From: Pirellulales bacterium
Lineage (GTDB): Bacteria > Planctomycetota > Planctomycetia > Pirellulales > Thermoguttaceae
Reading direction: 5' to 3'
Length of the DNA: 35,246 nucleotides
Assembly (NCBI GenBank): GCA_016933425.1
Contig: JAFGAY010000058.1
Span: 1 to 35,246 of the forward strand
The notes under the pieces were generated by a model. The model ran no database searches, was not told where the DNA came from, and worked only from the letters and a program-made list of their open reading frames with translations. How positions within the stretch are numbered: the stretch's first letter is position 1; every line of letters starts with the position of its first letter. Shown here piece after piece: positions 1-9,265 of this stretch. The position numbers and the translations under genes were made by a program.

Positions 1-123
1 CTGGGTCCGACGCTGGCGTTCGACCCGGCCACCGAGACGTTCCCCGGCAACGACCAGGCCAACGCCATGCTCACCCGCGAGTATCGCAAACCTTTCGTCG
101 TTCCCCCGGCCGGCGAAGTGTAG
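1..123 (+). CDS. C-terminal fragment of a Gfo/Idh/MocA-family oxidoreductase (5' truncated by window)
   Basis: Frame 1 reads LGPTLAFDPATETFPGNDQANAMLTREYRKPFVVPPAGEV then TAG; the tail resembles planctomycete Gfo/Idh/MocA oxidoreductases (ANAMLTREYRKPFVVP). Confidence 0.6.
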   Translation: MGPTLAFDPATETFPGNDQANAMLTREYRKPFVVPPAGEV

Positions 124-154
124 AACGCGGCGCATTGCCGCAATCGATGCGCGA

Positions 155-195
155 TGAAAAGGAGCGGGCCCACCACCGGGGCCCGCTCCTTTATA
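155..195. terminator. Likely bidirectional rho-independent terminator between convergent genes
   Basis: Perfect 11-bp stem GGAGCGGGCCC (161-171) / GGGCCCGCTCC (179-189), 7-nt loop, followed by TTTAT on + and preceded by AAAA (TTTT on the minus strand). Confidence 0.8.
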
Positions 196-225
196 AAAAC
201 TCGATCCACGGATGCGAGTCGTGGT

Positions 226-1458
226 TTATCTTTTGCGACGAAGCGTCGCAACGCCGCAGGCCGCTAGAGCGCCCAGCAGCAGCGAAATCGTTCCCGGCTC
301 GGGAACGGCCGTCAGCGCGTCGATGTCGCCTTCCCCGTAAGGAGCCGACGCCGCCACCGACAGGCCGATCAGGTTGGAAATGTAGACGACGTTCGCCATC
401 AATCCCCCGGACTCGTTGCCGGTAAGATCGTCAACGATAGTCGTGTCCGGGTCGTCCTCGTCGACGCTGAACAAGAGACACACGATCCGGTCGCCCACGA
501 GGGCGCCCGTCGGGTCCATGCCGAACAGATCGCGATAGGTTTCGAAGTCGACGGTGACAAACTCGAAAGCGTCGACGTCGGTGTCCTGCGGCAGACCGAG
601 ATTCATCACGTCGTCCAGCACTTGGACCTTATTGACCCCGGCCAACGTCATGACGGTCATGTAAATCCCGCCCGGATCGTCGCCCATGTTGGCTTCGTGG
701 TCCGGCGACCAATACCAGAAGGGACAATCCTCAATCGGGTGATAGAGGTCCAGGGCGTCCACATCGTCGTCCATCATTGTGTCCGGCGGGTTGGGCCCCA
801 AACCGAGCGCCACTTCGTCGCGCACCGCGCCGAGCGTCCCCGGGCTCCAGCCCACGAACGGTCCAACGTCCTGGTACACTTCGATATTGCGATCGGGAAG
901 AACCTTGGTCGGCACGTTGCCCGTGTTGTACCAGCCGGGCGCTGCGTCGTCGTCGAACGAAAGGAACAGCACCGTCGGTTCGTGGGCAATGCAATTATTC
1001 ATGCCTTGCGGCACAACGACCACCGGGCCCATGTGCTGGGGCATAACAATCTCAAAGCAGAGCTGGTCCTCGCCGTCCAGGTCGAAGTACTCGCGATAGT
1101 ACTCCTCGGTAATGCCCGGCGCGGCGGTGCCGCCGCCGGCGCCAACCAGAGCGGGCGACGGCTGGAGCGCGGTTTGGTAGGGATAGCCCACGTTCGGCCC
1201 GTCGCCATCGCCGTCGCCGTCGGTCGGGAAGGGCGTAATGCTGTCGTCCTTCTGACGCACCGGCTGCTGGCCGAGAATCTGGGGTTCCTCGTAGACGTCG
1301 CCGCAATCCATCCACTCGTTGCCCTGATTGCCCCCCGGATCACTCCGGTCCAGGTCGCTGCCCAGGTCGGTCGAAAACTCGAACCTCTGGGCCGTCGCCG
1401 AGTTGGCCACGAATGCGGCCAGCGCCATCAAAATCAACACAAACACCAATTTTTTCAT
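226..1458 (-). CDS. PEP-CTERM sorting domain-containing exported acidic protein
   Basis: Signal peptide MKKLVFVLILMALAAFVANSATAQ from ATG at 1458, preceded by AGGGG; C-terminus VPEPGTISLLLGALAACGVATLRRKR is a PEP-CTERM tripartite signal. Confidence 0.85.
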   Translation of the reverse strand: MKKLVFVLILMALAAFVANSATAQRFEFSTDLGSDLDRSDPGGNQGNEWMDCGDVYEEPQILGQQPVRQKDDSITPFPTDGDGDGDGPNVGYPYQTALQPSPALVGAGGGTAAPGITEEYYREYFDLDGEDQLCFEIVMPQHMGPVVVVPQGMNNCIAHEPTVLFLSFDDDAAPGWYNTGNVPTKVLPDRNIEVYQDVGPFVGWSPGTLGAVRDEVALGLGPNPPDTMMDDDVDALDLYHPIEDCPFWYWSPDHEANMGDDPGGIYMTVMTLAGVNKVQVLDDVMNLGLPQDTDVDAFEFVTVDFETYRDLFGMDPTGALVGDRIVCLLFSVDEDDPDTTIVDDLTGNESGGLMANVVYISNLIGLSVAASAPYGEGDIDALTAVPEPGTISLLLGALAACGVATLRRKR

Positions 1459-1841
1459 CACTAGCAGACCCCTTTTTAGAAAAGCAAGATGCCATGGGGG
1501 TGAAACAAACGGACGCATATCGAATGCCTGCCACTCCGTGCCTATCAGGCACCGCCGCCACGCAACCCATGGCGCCTTTCACGACCGCCAAGATGGCCCT
1601 CGAGCCGCGCACGCCGGGAACCGGCGCGACCCACCACCCGCGGCTGCCCGCCGCGTCTTGGCGATGCCTGCTAACCGCAACGAACGTCCGACGCACTTCG
1701 GAATGAATAGATGAGAATTCGTGTTGGCGTTACCCCCATTCCGAAGAGGACTGCGATGAGCTTAACACAATGACCCTCTTTCGTCAACCACTTGGTCCAC
1801 CATTCGTGAGTACCTATACCGGGGGCCCCTATTCTAGGAAG

Positions 1842-2882
1842 TTACACTCTCTCCTTCCCTTTCCCCCCTTTCCCATCTTCCCTTGTCGCCTCCTGGCGAA
1901 TCCTCGCGTCGGCCGCCATGCGGAACCAGAACCAAACGGTCGAAATCAGAAACATGGTCAGCGCCACGATGTGGTCCCAACGCAACGACTCGACAAGCGG
2001 CGGTTCATAGCGATCGAACATCTCGTCGAGGTCGATCTTTTCGCCGCCATAGATGCTCAGCAACGCCGCCAGGTCCTCGCGCGAAAGCCGCCCGGGAATC
2101 GCCCGGACACAGCCGTCGGCCATGAGGACGTGGCCCCCGATCGGCACGCTCCGGATGAAATAGCTCCCCTGGCTGAAATGGTTGCTCCGCGGCACGCTCG
2201 TCTTGCCTCCCGCCGGGCCCAGGGCTTCGTCGAGCGTAACGTCGCGGGGTTCCGCCCAGGGAATCCCGCTATCGGCCACCTCGACCAGCAGGATCGTGTT
2301 GCTCGGCCCGTCGGTAAATTCGTCGAGCGTGCTCCCTCGCTCCCCCGGCCAAGCCGTCCCGGGACCGGTCACGGCGAGGTAGGAGGTATGCCGACCGTCG
2401 TTGTTTTTAACACTCGGGCAACCAAAACTCGTGATCGGGCTCGCCAAAGCGCGGTTGCTCGGCGCGTTCCAGGGTTCGTCATAATGACAGACACTGTGGA
2501 GGCTCGTTTCCTCCATGTGCGCTAGCAGCAACGACCGCCATCCGTGCAACCGTTTTCCGTTCGCATCAGTAACATACGCCGGAGGAAAACAACCGTGAGT
2601 TTTGTAGTAGCAATGCAGCGCCAGTCCAACTTGTTTGAGATTGTTCATGCAGCAAGCGCGCCGACCCGCCTCTCGAATGGACGACACTGCCGGCAACAAC
2701 AAACCGATCCCCAGCACAATGGCAATCACCGCCAGTATCGCGCACCCAAGACGCTTAACGTGGAATCCAACCCCAATGATAACGCAAAACAGCGTCACCA
2801 TGATCCCCGCCGGCCCGAACGCCGCCATCGACGAGGCCAGCACGACAAACAGCACCAGAAGCGTTTTCAGCGTGAATTGCAC
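1842..2882 (-). CDS. DUF1559 domain-containing membrane protein (non-pilin-like N-terminus)
   Basis: LLLPAVSSIREAGRRACCMNNLKQVGLALHCYYKTHGCFPPAY plus the C-terminal GGHVLMADGCVRAI signature; several hydrophobic N-terminal segments and one C-terminal TM segment. Confidence 0.85.
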   Translation of the reverse strand: MQFTLKTLLVLFVVLASSMAAFGPAGIMVTLFCVIIGVGFHVKRLGCAILAVIAIVLGIGLLLPAVSSIREAGRRACCMNNLKQVGLALHCYYKTHGCFPPAYVTDANGKRLHGWRSLLLAHMEETSLHSVCHYDEPWNAPSNRALASPITSFGCPSVKNNDGRHTSYLAVTGPGTAWPGERGSTLDEFTDGPSNTILLVEVADSGIPWAEPRDVTLDEALGPAGGKTSVPRSNHFSQGSYFIRSVPIGGHVLMADGCVRAIPGRLSREDLAALLSIYGGEKIDLDEMFDRYEPPLVESLRWDHIVALTMFLISTVWFWFRMAADARIRQEATREDGKGGKGKERV

Positions 2883-2910
2883 GTCGTTCCCCTTTGTTTC
2901 ACGACCTTTC

Positions 2911-2936
2911 GTAGGTCAGGCACCCCGTGCCTGACA
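2911..2936 (+). repeat. GTAGGTCAGGCAC palindromic repeat, copy 1
   Basis: GTAGGTCAGGCACCCCGTGCCTGACA; internal TCAGGCAC/GTGCCTGA hairpin; exact reverse complement of copy 2. Confidence 0.9.
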
Positions 2937-2998
2937 AACCCAATCCGATGGATCGTGTGGGTGTCGTTTTTGGTTGTCGTTTTGGGTGTGAGTTTGGT

Positions 2999-3024
2999 TG
3001 TCAGGCACGGGGTGCCTGACCTAC
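2999..3024 (-). repeat. GTAGGTCAGGCAC palindromic repeat, copy 2 (inverted relative to copy 1)
   Basis: TGTCAGGCACGGGGTGCCTGACCTAC, exact reverse complement of 2911-2936, 62-bp spacer. Confidence 0.9.
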
Positions 3025-4266
3025 GAGAGAGTTTGGCGGGCGGACGTCGGTTCGGGGGCCGATGGTCATCATCGTGCCGCGCGTCAGCGGAAACTCGCGC
3101 AGGAGCGAGTTCACCTCGTCGAGCGAAACGGCTTCGAGCGTCGCCAGTTCGTCGGCGACGCTCTGGTACTCGCGCCGCACGATCCAATCGCCGCCGACCA
3201 TGAACAGCCGTCCCCGGGGCCGCTCGCCCGAGAGGACCAGCCGCGAACGGACCTTGTTTTTCGCCTGGCGTAGTTCGTCCTCGTCGACCCCCTCGCGCTC
3301 GGCCCGAGCATACAGGTCGCGCACCCGGCGGAGATTGTCGTCGATTGTTTCGGGCGAGCAACCCAGGTAGGTCATCATGACGCCGGCCCCCTCGTATTCG
3401 CAATGGTTCAGTCCGGCGTGTTCGACCAGACCCGGCTCAACCAGTTCCCAATAGAGCCGGCTCCCCAGCTCATCGCCCAGTATCGTGGCCAGCAGCTTGG
3501 CCGCGTGGCGCCGCGGGCTTTCGGCCGAAGGGCCCGGCGCCAGACCGACGGCGTACTGCTGGATCGCCGAATGTTTTTCGACCACGAGAAACTGGTCGAT
3601 CGGCTCGAATTCGGGCACGAGCCGCTCGGCCACCACGGACGGCCACATGCCGCAAGTGCGATCGGCCACGTTGACTAGCGCGTCGAAATCGATCCGGCCC
3701 GCGGCGGCCAACACGACGTTGGCGGGTCCGTATCGCCGGCGGACGTAGTCGCGCATGGCGGCCAGTGAAAGCCTTTCGATGCTTTCGACCGTGCCTAGCA
3801 CGCTGTGCGACAGGGGATGGGCGCCGAAAAACGCGGCCCGGCATTTGTCGTCGGCCCCAAACGGCGGCATGTCCTCATACATGCAGATTTCTTCGACGAT
3901 CACTTTTTTTTCAGTCTCGAAATCCTCCTCGCGCAGCGCCGGCCGCAGGATGTCGGCCAGCAGCGCGACGGTCGCATCCTGGTACTCGGGCAGCACGGCC
4001 GCGTAGAAAATCGTGTGTTCCTCGCTCGTGCAGGCGTTGTAGTGGGCGCCCAGTTCGTCGAACTCGCGATTCACGTCGTCGGCCGATCGGCTTTCGGTTC
4101 CCTTGAACGCCATATGCTCCAGAAAGTGGCTCACTCCGGCCACGTCGGCCGTCTCGTCGCGGGAGCCGGCGCGCACGAAAAAACCCAGCGCCGTCGAATA
4201 GGCCTCGGGATTGACCTCGGCGACCACCTCCAGCCCATTGTCCAGCGTACGGTTACGAAACTCCAT
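3001..4266 (-). CDS. M16 family metallopeptidase, catalytic (HXXEH) subunit
   Basis: MEFRNRTLDNGLEVVAEVNPEAYSTALGFFVRAGSRDE...HFLEHMAFKGT contains the inverted zinc motif HXXEH with downstream EEICMYEDMP; ATG at 4266 overlaps the upstream stop by 14 bp. Confidence 0.9.
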   Translation of the reverse strand: MEFRNRTLDNGLEVVAEVNPEAYSTALGFFVRAGSRDETADVAGVSHFLEHMAFKGTESRSADDVNREFDELGAHYNACTSEEHTIFYAAVLPEYQDATVALLADILRPALREEDFETEKKVIVEEICMYEDMPPFGADDKCRAAFFGAHPLSHSVLGTVESIERLSLAAMRDYVRRRYGPANVVLAAAGRIDFDALVNVADRTCGMWPSVVAERLVPEFEPIDQFLVVEKHSAIQQYAVGLAPGPSAESPRRHAAKLLATILGDELGSRLYWELVEPGLVEHAGLNHCEYEGAGVMMTYLGCSPETIDDNLRRVRDLYARAEREGVDEDELRQAKNKVRSRLVLSGERPRGRLFMVGGDWIVRREYQSVADELATLEAVSLDEVNSLLREFPLTRGTMMTIGPRTDVRPPNSLVGQAPRA

Positions 4267-5497
4267 CGGGCATCTCCAGTTGCTTGGGCCCCAACGTGAC
4301 CACCGTGAAATCGCGCGGCGGGCACTCGGCCAGATATGCATTGATTGATTCGCGCGTGAGCCGGTCGATTCGCCGGCCGACTTCGTCGAGCGTCCTTGCC
4401 CGGCCTAGGTGGTACCAGTCGCGGGCCAGGCTTGAACTTCGCGCCGAGCTCGATTCTTGCTGCATGATCAGCGCGCTTTTGATCCGGGCCTTGAGCCGGT
4501 CGAGTTCGTGTCGCTCGACCCCTTGGCCCAAGCGGACGAGCTCGCCGATGGTCACGTCGAGCGTTTGCTGGGCCCGATCGGCGCTGGTGCCCGCCTGGCA
4601 AAACACGCCGCCGCAATCGCGCAGCGAATGACACGTCGCGTGGATCGAATAGCACAGTCCGCGGCGCTCGCGGACCTCGGTGAACAGCCGAGCGCTCATT
4701 CCGCCGCTCAAGACGCCCACCGCGCCCCAGGCCTCGAAATACCGGTCGTCGCGATAGGGCACGCTCGGATAGGCGACTCCGATTTGCGTTTGTTGCGATT
4801 CGTGGTCCACGTGGCCGGCGGTCGGCCGGTTGGCGGCCTGGTCCGCCGGCGCGGCGGGACTGCCTTGCCAGCGGCTAAACAGCCGGTCCACTTCCTGTTT
4901 CAGCCGCTCCCAGTCGAACCGCCCGGCCACGCCCAGGATCGTTCCCTCGGGCCGAAAACGCTCGGCGACGAACCGCCGGACGTCGCCGATCGCGGTCGAC
5001 TCGACGCCTTCCCGATCGCCCTGCGACGGCCGCCCCCACGGGGCGCGATAATATCGGCGGCGCAGTTCGATGGCCAGTTTTTGCGCCGGCTCGTCCTCGG
5101 TCGCCTGGATATCCTGGAGCATGATCTGCCGGACCATTTCCAGATGCTCTTCCGGCAGGTGCGGCCGTTGGAGCAGATCGGCGTAGATCTCAAGCGCCGC
5201 GAAAAAATTCTCGCAAAGCGTCACCCCGCTCAGGCATCCGTGGGCATCCGAGACCGACTCGTTCCGCTCAACGCCCAGGTGGTCCAGATCGAGGACGAGC
5301 CGGCGGTTGTCGCGCTGGCCGGCGCCGCGCGGGACCATTTCCATGACAAAACTCGCCAGCCCCCCGCGATCGGCCGGATCATGCGCGCAGCCGGCCGGCA
5401 CGAGAAACGTGAACGCCGCCGATTGCAACGACGGCATCGGCTCGGCCACCAGCACCAGGCCGTTGGCAAACACATGGGACAAAATCGTCGCGTTCAC
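4253..5497 (-). CDS. M16 family peptidase-like protein, HXXEH-lacking partner subunit
   Basis: M16 fold features (SARLFTEVRERRGLCYSIHA R/Y region, ILGVAGRFDWERL) but no HXXEH; likely GTG start at 5497 with AAGGAGAT just upstream. Confidence 0.85.
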   Translation of the reverse strand: MNATILSHVFANGLVLVAEPMPSLQSAAFTFLVPAGCAHDPADRGGLASFVMEMVPRGAGQRDNRRLVLDLDHLGVERNESVSDAHGCLSGVTLCENFFAALEIYADLLQRPHLPEEHLEMVRQIMLQDIQATEDEPAQKLAIELRRRYYRAPWGRPSQGDREGVESTAIGDVRRFVAERFRPEGTILGVAGRFDWERLKQEVDRLFSRWQGSPAAPADQAANRPTAGHVDHESQQTQIGVAYPSVPYRDDRYFEAWGAVGVLSGGMSARLFTEVRERRGLCYSIHATCHSLRDCGGVFCQAGTSADRAQQTLDVTIGELVRLGQGVERHELDRLKARIKSALIMQQESSSARSSSLARDWYHLGRARTLDEVGRRIDRLTRESINAYLAECPPRDFTVVTLGPKQLEMPDGVS

Positions 5498-5592
5498 GAA
5501 ATCTCCTTGGAACGAATCTCGATGCGAAAAAAATATCGCCGCGCGAGACAATCACGCGGCGGGGGCTTAGGGCACGGCGGCCTCGAAGGGTT

Positions 5593-6153
5593 TCAAAGAT
5601 AGGCAACCTCGGCGGCCTTGAAAACGGTCTTCACCACGACGAACCCCTCCTGGCGATACAGACGAATGGCCGCGTGGTTTTCGGCGGTCACCTCAAGCGA
5701 AACGCAACAAAGCCCCGCCCGCTGAAAACCCTCGAGCGCGCGGCGCAACAGACTTCGCCCCAGACCGCGGCCGCGGTGCCTGGGCACCACTCCCACGTTC
5801 TGGATCGAACCATAACCGTTCCGCGTATCGAGCCCTTGAATCGTCCCGCAGTTCTCGGGCTGGCTCGTCTCGGGATCGTCGAAAATCGCCAGCCAGGTGG
5901 CCTCGGGCAGAAAACCCGCCTTGGCCGCGATTTCACGCATTAGTCGCAGGCAACCCATCCGATCGCCCAGACACGGAAACACATGGGCGTCCATTTCGTC
6001 GTGGAAGCTCAAAAACTTGGTTTGGGCGTGCAATTCCAAAAGCTCCGGCGCCCACGCTGCCAGCCGATAGCCCGGGGACACCTCGACCTCCGAGAAATCA
6101 CGCCCTCGCAAATCGACTTCCATTCGGTATCGCTTGAAATAAGTCGATGCCAT
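5593..6153 (-). CDS. GNAT family N-acetyltransferase
   Basis: Acetyl-CoA binding motif VGVVPRHRGRGLGRSLLRRALEGF and C-terminal LEVTAENHAAIRLYRQEGF; start taken at MASTYFKRYRMEVDL. Confidence 0.9.
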   Translation of the reverse strand: MASTYFKRYRMEVDLRGRDFSEVEVSPGYRLAAWAPELLELHAQTKFLSFHDEMDAHVFPCLGDRMGCLRLMREIAAKAGFLPEATWLAIFDDPETSQPENCGTIQGLDTRNGYGSIQNVGVVPRHRGRGLGRSLLRRALEGFQRAGLCCVSLEVTAENHAAIRLYRQEGFVVVKTVFKAAEVAYL

Positions 6154-6488
6154 GGGCTCTCGATTCACGATTCTCGGTCAGGGCGGCCTAGGAGAAACAA
6201 CGCTCGCGAAGCGCAGCGATCGCCAACACGCGGCACGGCGGGTCAATCCCGCCAGGCACTAGCCCGATCGGGGGGAATGACTGCTGCTTGTGGACGTTAC
6301 TGCAATCTACAAGGCAGCCCTGTTTCGGTCAACTTACCTACGCATTCCGACATGAAAAAACCACGTATCCCTCTCGAAACGCAACATTGGCGATTCAAGG
6401 GAACCTCGGGTAGAATGGGGGAGACCGATCTATCTTCCCCGCCTCGGCTTTTTTTCTTGAGCACCACGAACCCCGCCGGCCCCCTCCC

Positions 6489-7574
6489 ATGTGCCCTTTC
6501 AAGCGTTTTCTCGCGTGCCTCGTCATGGCGTTTGGCGTCATCGTTTCGCCCGCCGTCGCCGAGCAGTCAATGCTTGCCCATCTGACATCGCCCGTGATTT
6601 TCCCGGGCAGCGAAACCACGGCCTATCGCGACCCGATGGTTGTTTACCACGATGGAGTATTCCATCTTTATTGCACGTTGAGCACTTTCGAGCCCGTCGA
6701 AGGCAAGAAGGTGCTGGTCAACGCCATGGCGCACAGCCAAAGCGACGACTTGAAGCACTGGATGCCGCCCGCCCCGGTCGGTTTCACGCCGCCCGATCCC
6801 GCGCTGAACTACAGCAGCCCGGGCAACGTCATTCGCCGCGACGACCAATGGATTATGTGCCTGCAAACCTATCCGACGACGCCCGACCGCCCCCACGCCG
6901 GCACCGCCGACTCGCGCGTCTGGATCATGCGCAACAACGACAACCTGGCCAATCCGACGAAATGGAGCCCGATGGAGTTGCTTCGCGTCAAGGGCCCCGG
7001 CGTGTCCCAAGAGGACATGGGACGCATGATCGATCCGTATTTGATCGAGGACAAGGACGCGCCGGGCAAGTGGTGGTGTTTTTTCAAGGCCGCGGGAGGC
7101 GGCGTCAGCCGGTCTTTTTCCCACGACCTCAAGACGTGGACCCACGTCGGCAAATATCGCTCCTCGACCGGCGAAAACGTTTGCATTGTCCGCGACGGCG
7201 ACGACTACGCTTTGTTCACTTCGCCCGCCAATGGCGTGAACACTTACCGTTCGTCCGACCTGGCCTCCGACGATTGGACCCTTCAACGCAATATCAGGCT
7301 CGGCCAAGGACAAAAAGGTTGGGACTGGGCAAATGGGCGGCTGACGGCCGGCTACGTCCTCGATTTGCGCGATGAACCGTCCGTCGGAAAATTCGTGATG
7401 TTCTTCCACGGTTCGCGGGCGAGCAAGACCATTCCCGAAACCCACGGAATGGCTTCCATCGGCATCGCCTGGAGCAACGACCTGGCGCGCTGGAGCTGGC
7501 CTGGGATGCCCGGCGACGACAATCACCACGGTCGAGCCGAGCGGAAAAAAGCCCGAACGCGGGCAGGCCGGTGA
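6489..7574 (+). CDS. Secreted GH43/GH32-like five-bladed beta-propeller glycosidase-like protein
   Basis: Signal peptide MCPFKRFLACLVMAFGVIVSPAVAEQ; propeller motifs AYRDPMVVYHDGVFHLYCT, SDDLKHW, SHDLKTWTHVG, IAWSNDLARWSWPG. Confidence 0.7.
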   Translation: MCPFKRFLACLVMAFGVIVSPAVAEQSMLAHLTSPVIFPGSETTAYRDPMVVYHDGVFHLYCTLSTFEPVEGKKVLVNAMAHSQSDDLKHWMPPAPVGFTPPDPALNYSSPGNVIRRDDQWIMCLQTYPTTPDRPHAGTADSRVWIMRNNDNLANPTKWSPMELLRVKGPGVSQEDMGRMIDPYLIEDKDAPGKWWCFFKAAGGGVSRSFSHDLKTWTHVGKYRSSTGENVCIVRDGDDYALFTSPANGVNTYRSSDLASDDWTLQRNIRLGQGQKGWDWANGRLTAGYVLDLRDEPSVGKFVMFFHGSRASKTIPETHGMASIGIAWSNDLARWSWPGMPGDDNHHGRAERKKARTRAGR

Positions 7575-7576
7575 GA

Positions 7577-9265
7577 CTATCCTCGGCGTCGGATCGCTAG
7601 TAGCAGCCCCAGCGATCCGAGCAGGACCAGCCCCATCGGTTCCGGCACGACGGCATTTGCTTCCCCGCCGGCGTGGTCGCCCCAGTTGGCGGCCATAATC
7701 GCGGCGTCGGCCGCATTGACCACGCTGTCGTCGTTGAAATCGCCGTCGGCCCAGCCGGCGTCCGAGGCGCCCCAATGGTCGGCGAGAATGGCGGCGTCCG
7801 TCTGGTCGACCGATCCGTCGCCGTCAGCGTCGCCGGGAATCCACGTCGCCCGCATCCACTCGAGCGTCAGTGCGTTGAGCATCGGCTGGTGATTGCCCAC
7901 GTCGGCCGTGCCCGGCTCGAAAAGAATCGTGAACACCTCGTCCTGGGCCGTGAATTCATGCGTGTAAACGTAAGCAACTTCTTGCAAGCTCTCGTCGATC
8001 CAAACTTCCGGGTTGAATTCATCGAGCGCCAGTTCCCCTTCGATACTTACGTCGAACGTCCGCGCTCCCACCGCGCGCCAGAAGAGCAATTGCAGTTTGT
8101 AGCTTTCGCCCGGAACGACGTCGAGCCGGATTTCCGCCGCACCGCCTTTTCCGTCCGAAGCGTGGTAGGCGACCGTTTCGAGAATGTTTTCCAGTGCATC
8201 GTCGTCCTGGCCCTCGCCGAATTCGGGCCGTGTTCCCGACCAGAATCCCGGACTCATCGTGTTCCGATAGCCCGCGATGGTTTCACGTCCGTCGAGAAAA
8301 CGAAGCCCGCGGATAGTTGTTTCTGCGGACCCGCCGACATTGATCGCGTAGCGGAAATGTCCTTCGAGATCGAGCTGGCTGGGTGAAGTGAATGCGGCCA
8401 GGGCGCCGGGCCGCTCGGGCTTCGACACCGCCGGAATGCCGCCGGCCGAAGGCCCGCCCAGCGACTGCATGGTTGCGTCGTCGTAAGCAAAATCGGACAG
8501 CGCGAAGCTGCCGAGGTAAATCTCCGACGTGCGGCCGGCGCCCGAGCCGTCGCCCTGAAAGACGAGATCCGCGCCCGAGTGATCCGACGCGAAAAGCAGG
8601 TAGTCGTCTCTCGCTTCGCCGCCGGGCGCCGTGCCTTGAAAGACTTGCACGCCGTTGACCCAGTATGTCACCTGATGGTTCAACCGGTCGAACACCAGCC
8701 CAATGCGTTGCCACTGGTCGTAGACGAACTGGTGATCGTCCGTCGTACCCAGCGCGCAGTGGCCCAGGCTGCCGGCCGGCCCAAGATACCACGCGGCGGC
8801 GCCGTCCAGAGCAGGGTCCGTGTTGAACATGCCGTTATATTGCAGATAGCAAGCATCGGGCACCCAGACGTCGAAGACCATCGTCCACTGGTCCATGCGG
8901 CCGTCGGTCGTGCTCGCCTCGAAGCCCGCGTGGTCGACCGCGTATCCCGAACGACCGTTGCAGGGCAGGAGGCCGTGGTGGAGATAGCGCACATGTTGGC
9001 CGTCGATGTCCGACGGTTTGCTGTAGTCGCAGATGGTCCGGCCAAACGTCGTGGCCGCTTCGATTGCGTCGGTCGGGCCCGAGGCGTCGTAATAGCACAT
9101 CGACGCCGTTGCATCCAGCGTATCGGTAGCGGTGAAGTAGGGATTTGCAAAATTCCAGACTGCCGTGGCCGCCTTGGCGGGACCGCAAACCACGACCATC
9201 GCTACGGCCGCCAGGATCATACCCGCCGAGAAACGCTGATTTGCCCACATCACCCGATGGCCCAC
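7577..9265 (-). CDS. PEP-CTERM protein with LamG/concanavalin-like domain and dockerin-like EF-hand repeats
   Basis: IPGDADGDGSVDQTDAAILADHWG and DGDFNDDSVVNAADAAIMAANWGD (dockerin-type calcium repeats) followed by VPEPMGLVLLGSLGLLLAIRRRG; start could be 9265 or 9250. Confidence 0.85.
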   Translation of the reverse strand: MGHRVMWANQRFSAGMILAAVAMVVVCGPAKAATAVWNFANPYFTATDTLDATASMCYYDASGPTDAIEAATTFGRTICDYSKPSDIDGQHVRYLHHGLLPCNGRSGYAVDHAGFEASTTDGRMDQWTMVFDVWVPDACYLQYNGMFNTDPALDGAAAWYLGPAGSLGHCALGTTDDHQFVYDQWQRIGLVFDRLNHQVTYWVNGVQVFQGTAPGGEARDDYLLFASDHSGADLVFQGDGSGAGRTSEIYLGSFALSDFAYDDATMQSLGGPSAGGIPAVSKPERPGALAAFTSPSQLDLEGHFRYAINVGGSAETTIRGLRFLDGRETIAGYRNTMSPGFWSGTRPEFGEGQDDDALENILETVAYHASDGKGGAAEIRLDVVPGESYKLQLLFWRAVGARTFDVSIEGELALDEFNPEVWIDESLQEVAYVYTHEFTAQDEVFTILFEPGTADVGNHQPMLNALTLEWMRATWIPGDADGDGSVDQTDAAILADHWGASDAGWADGDFNDDSVVNAADAAIMAANWGDHAGGEANAVVPEPMGLVLLGSLGLLLAIRRRG

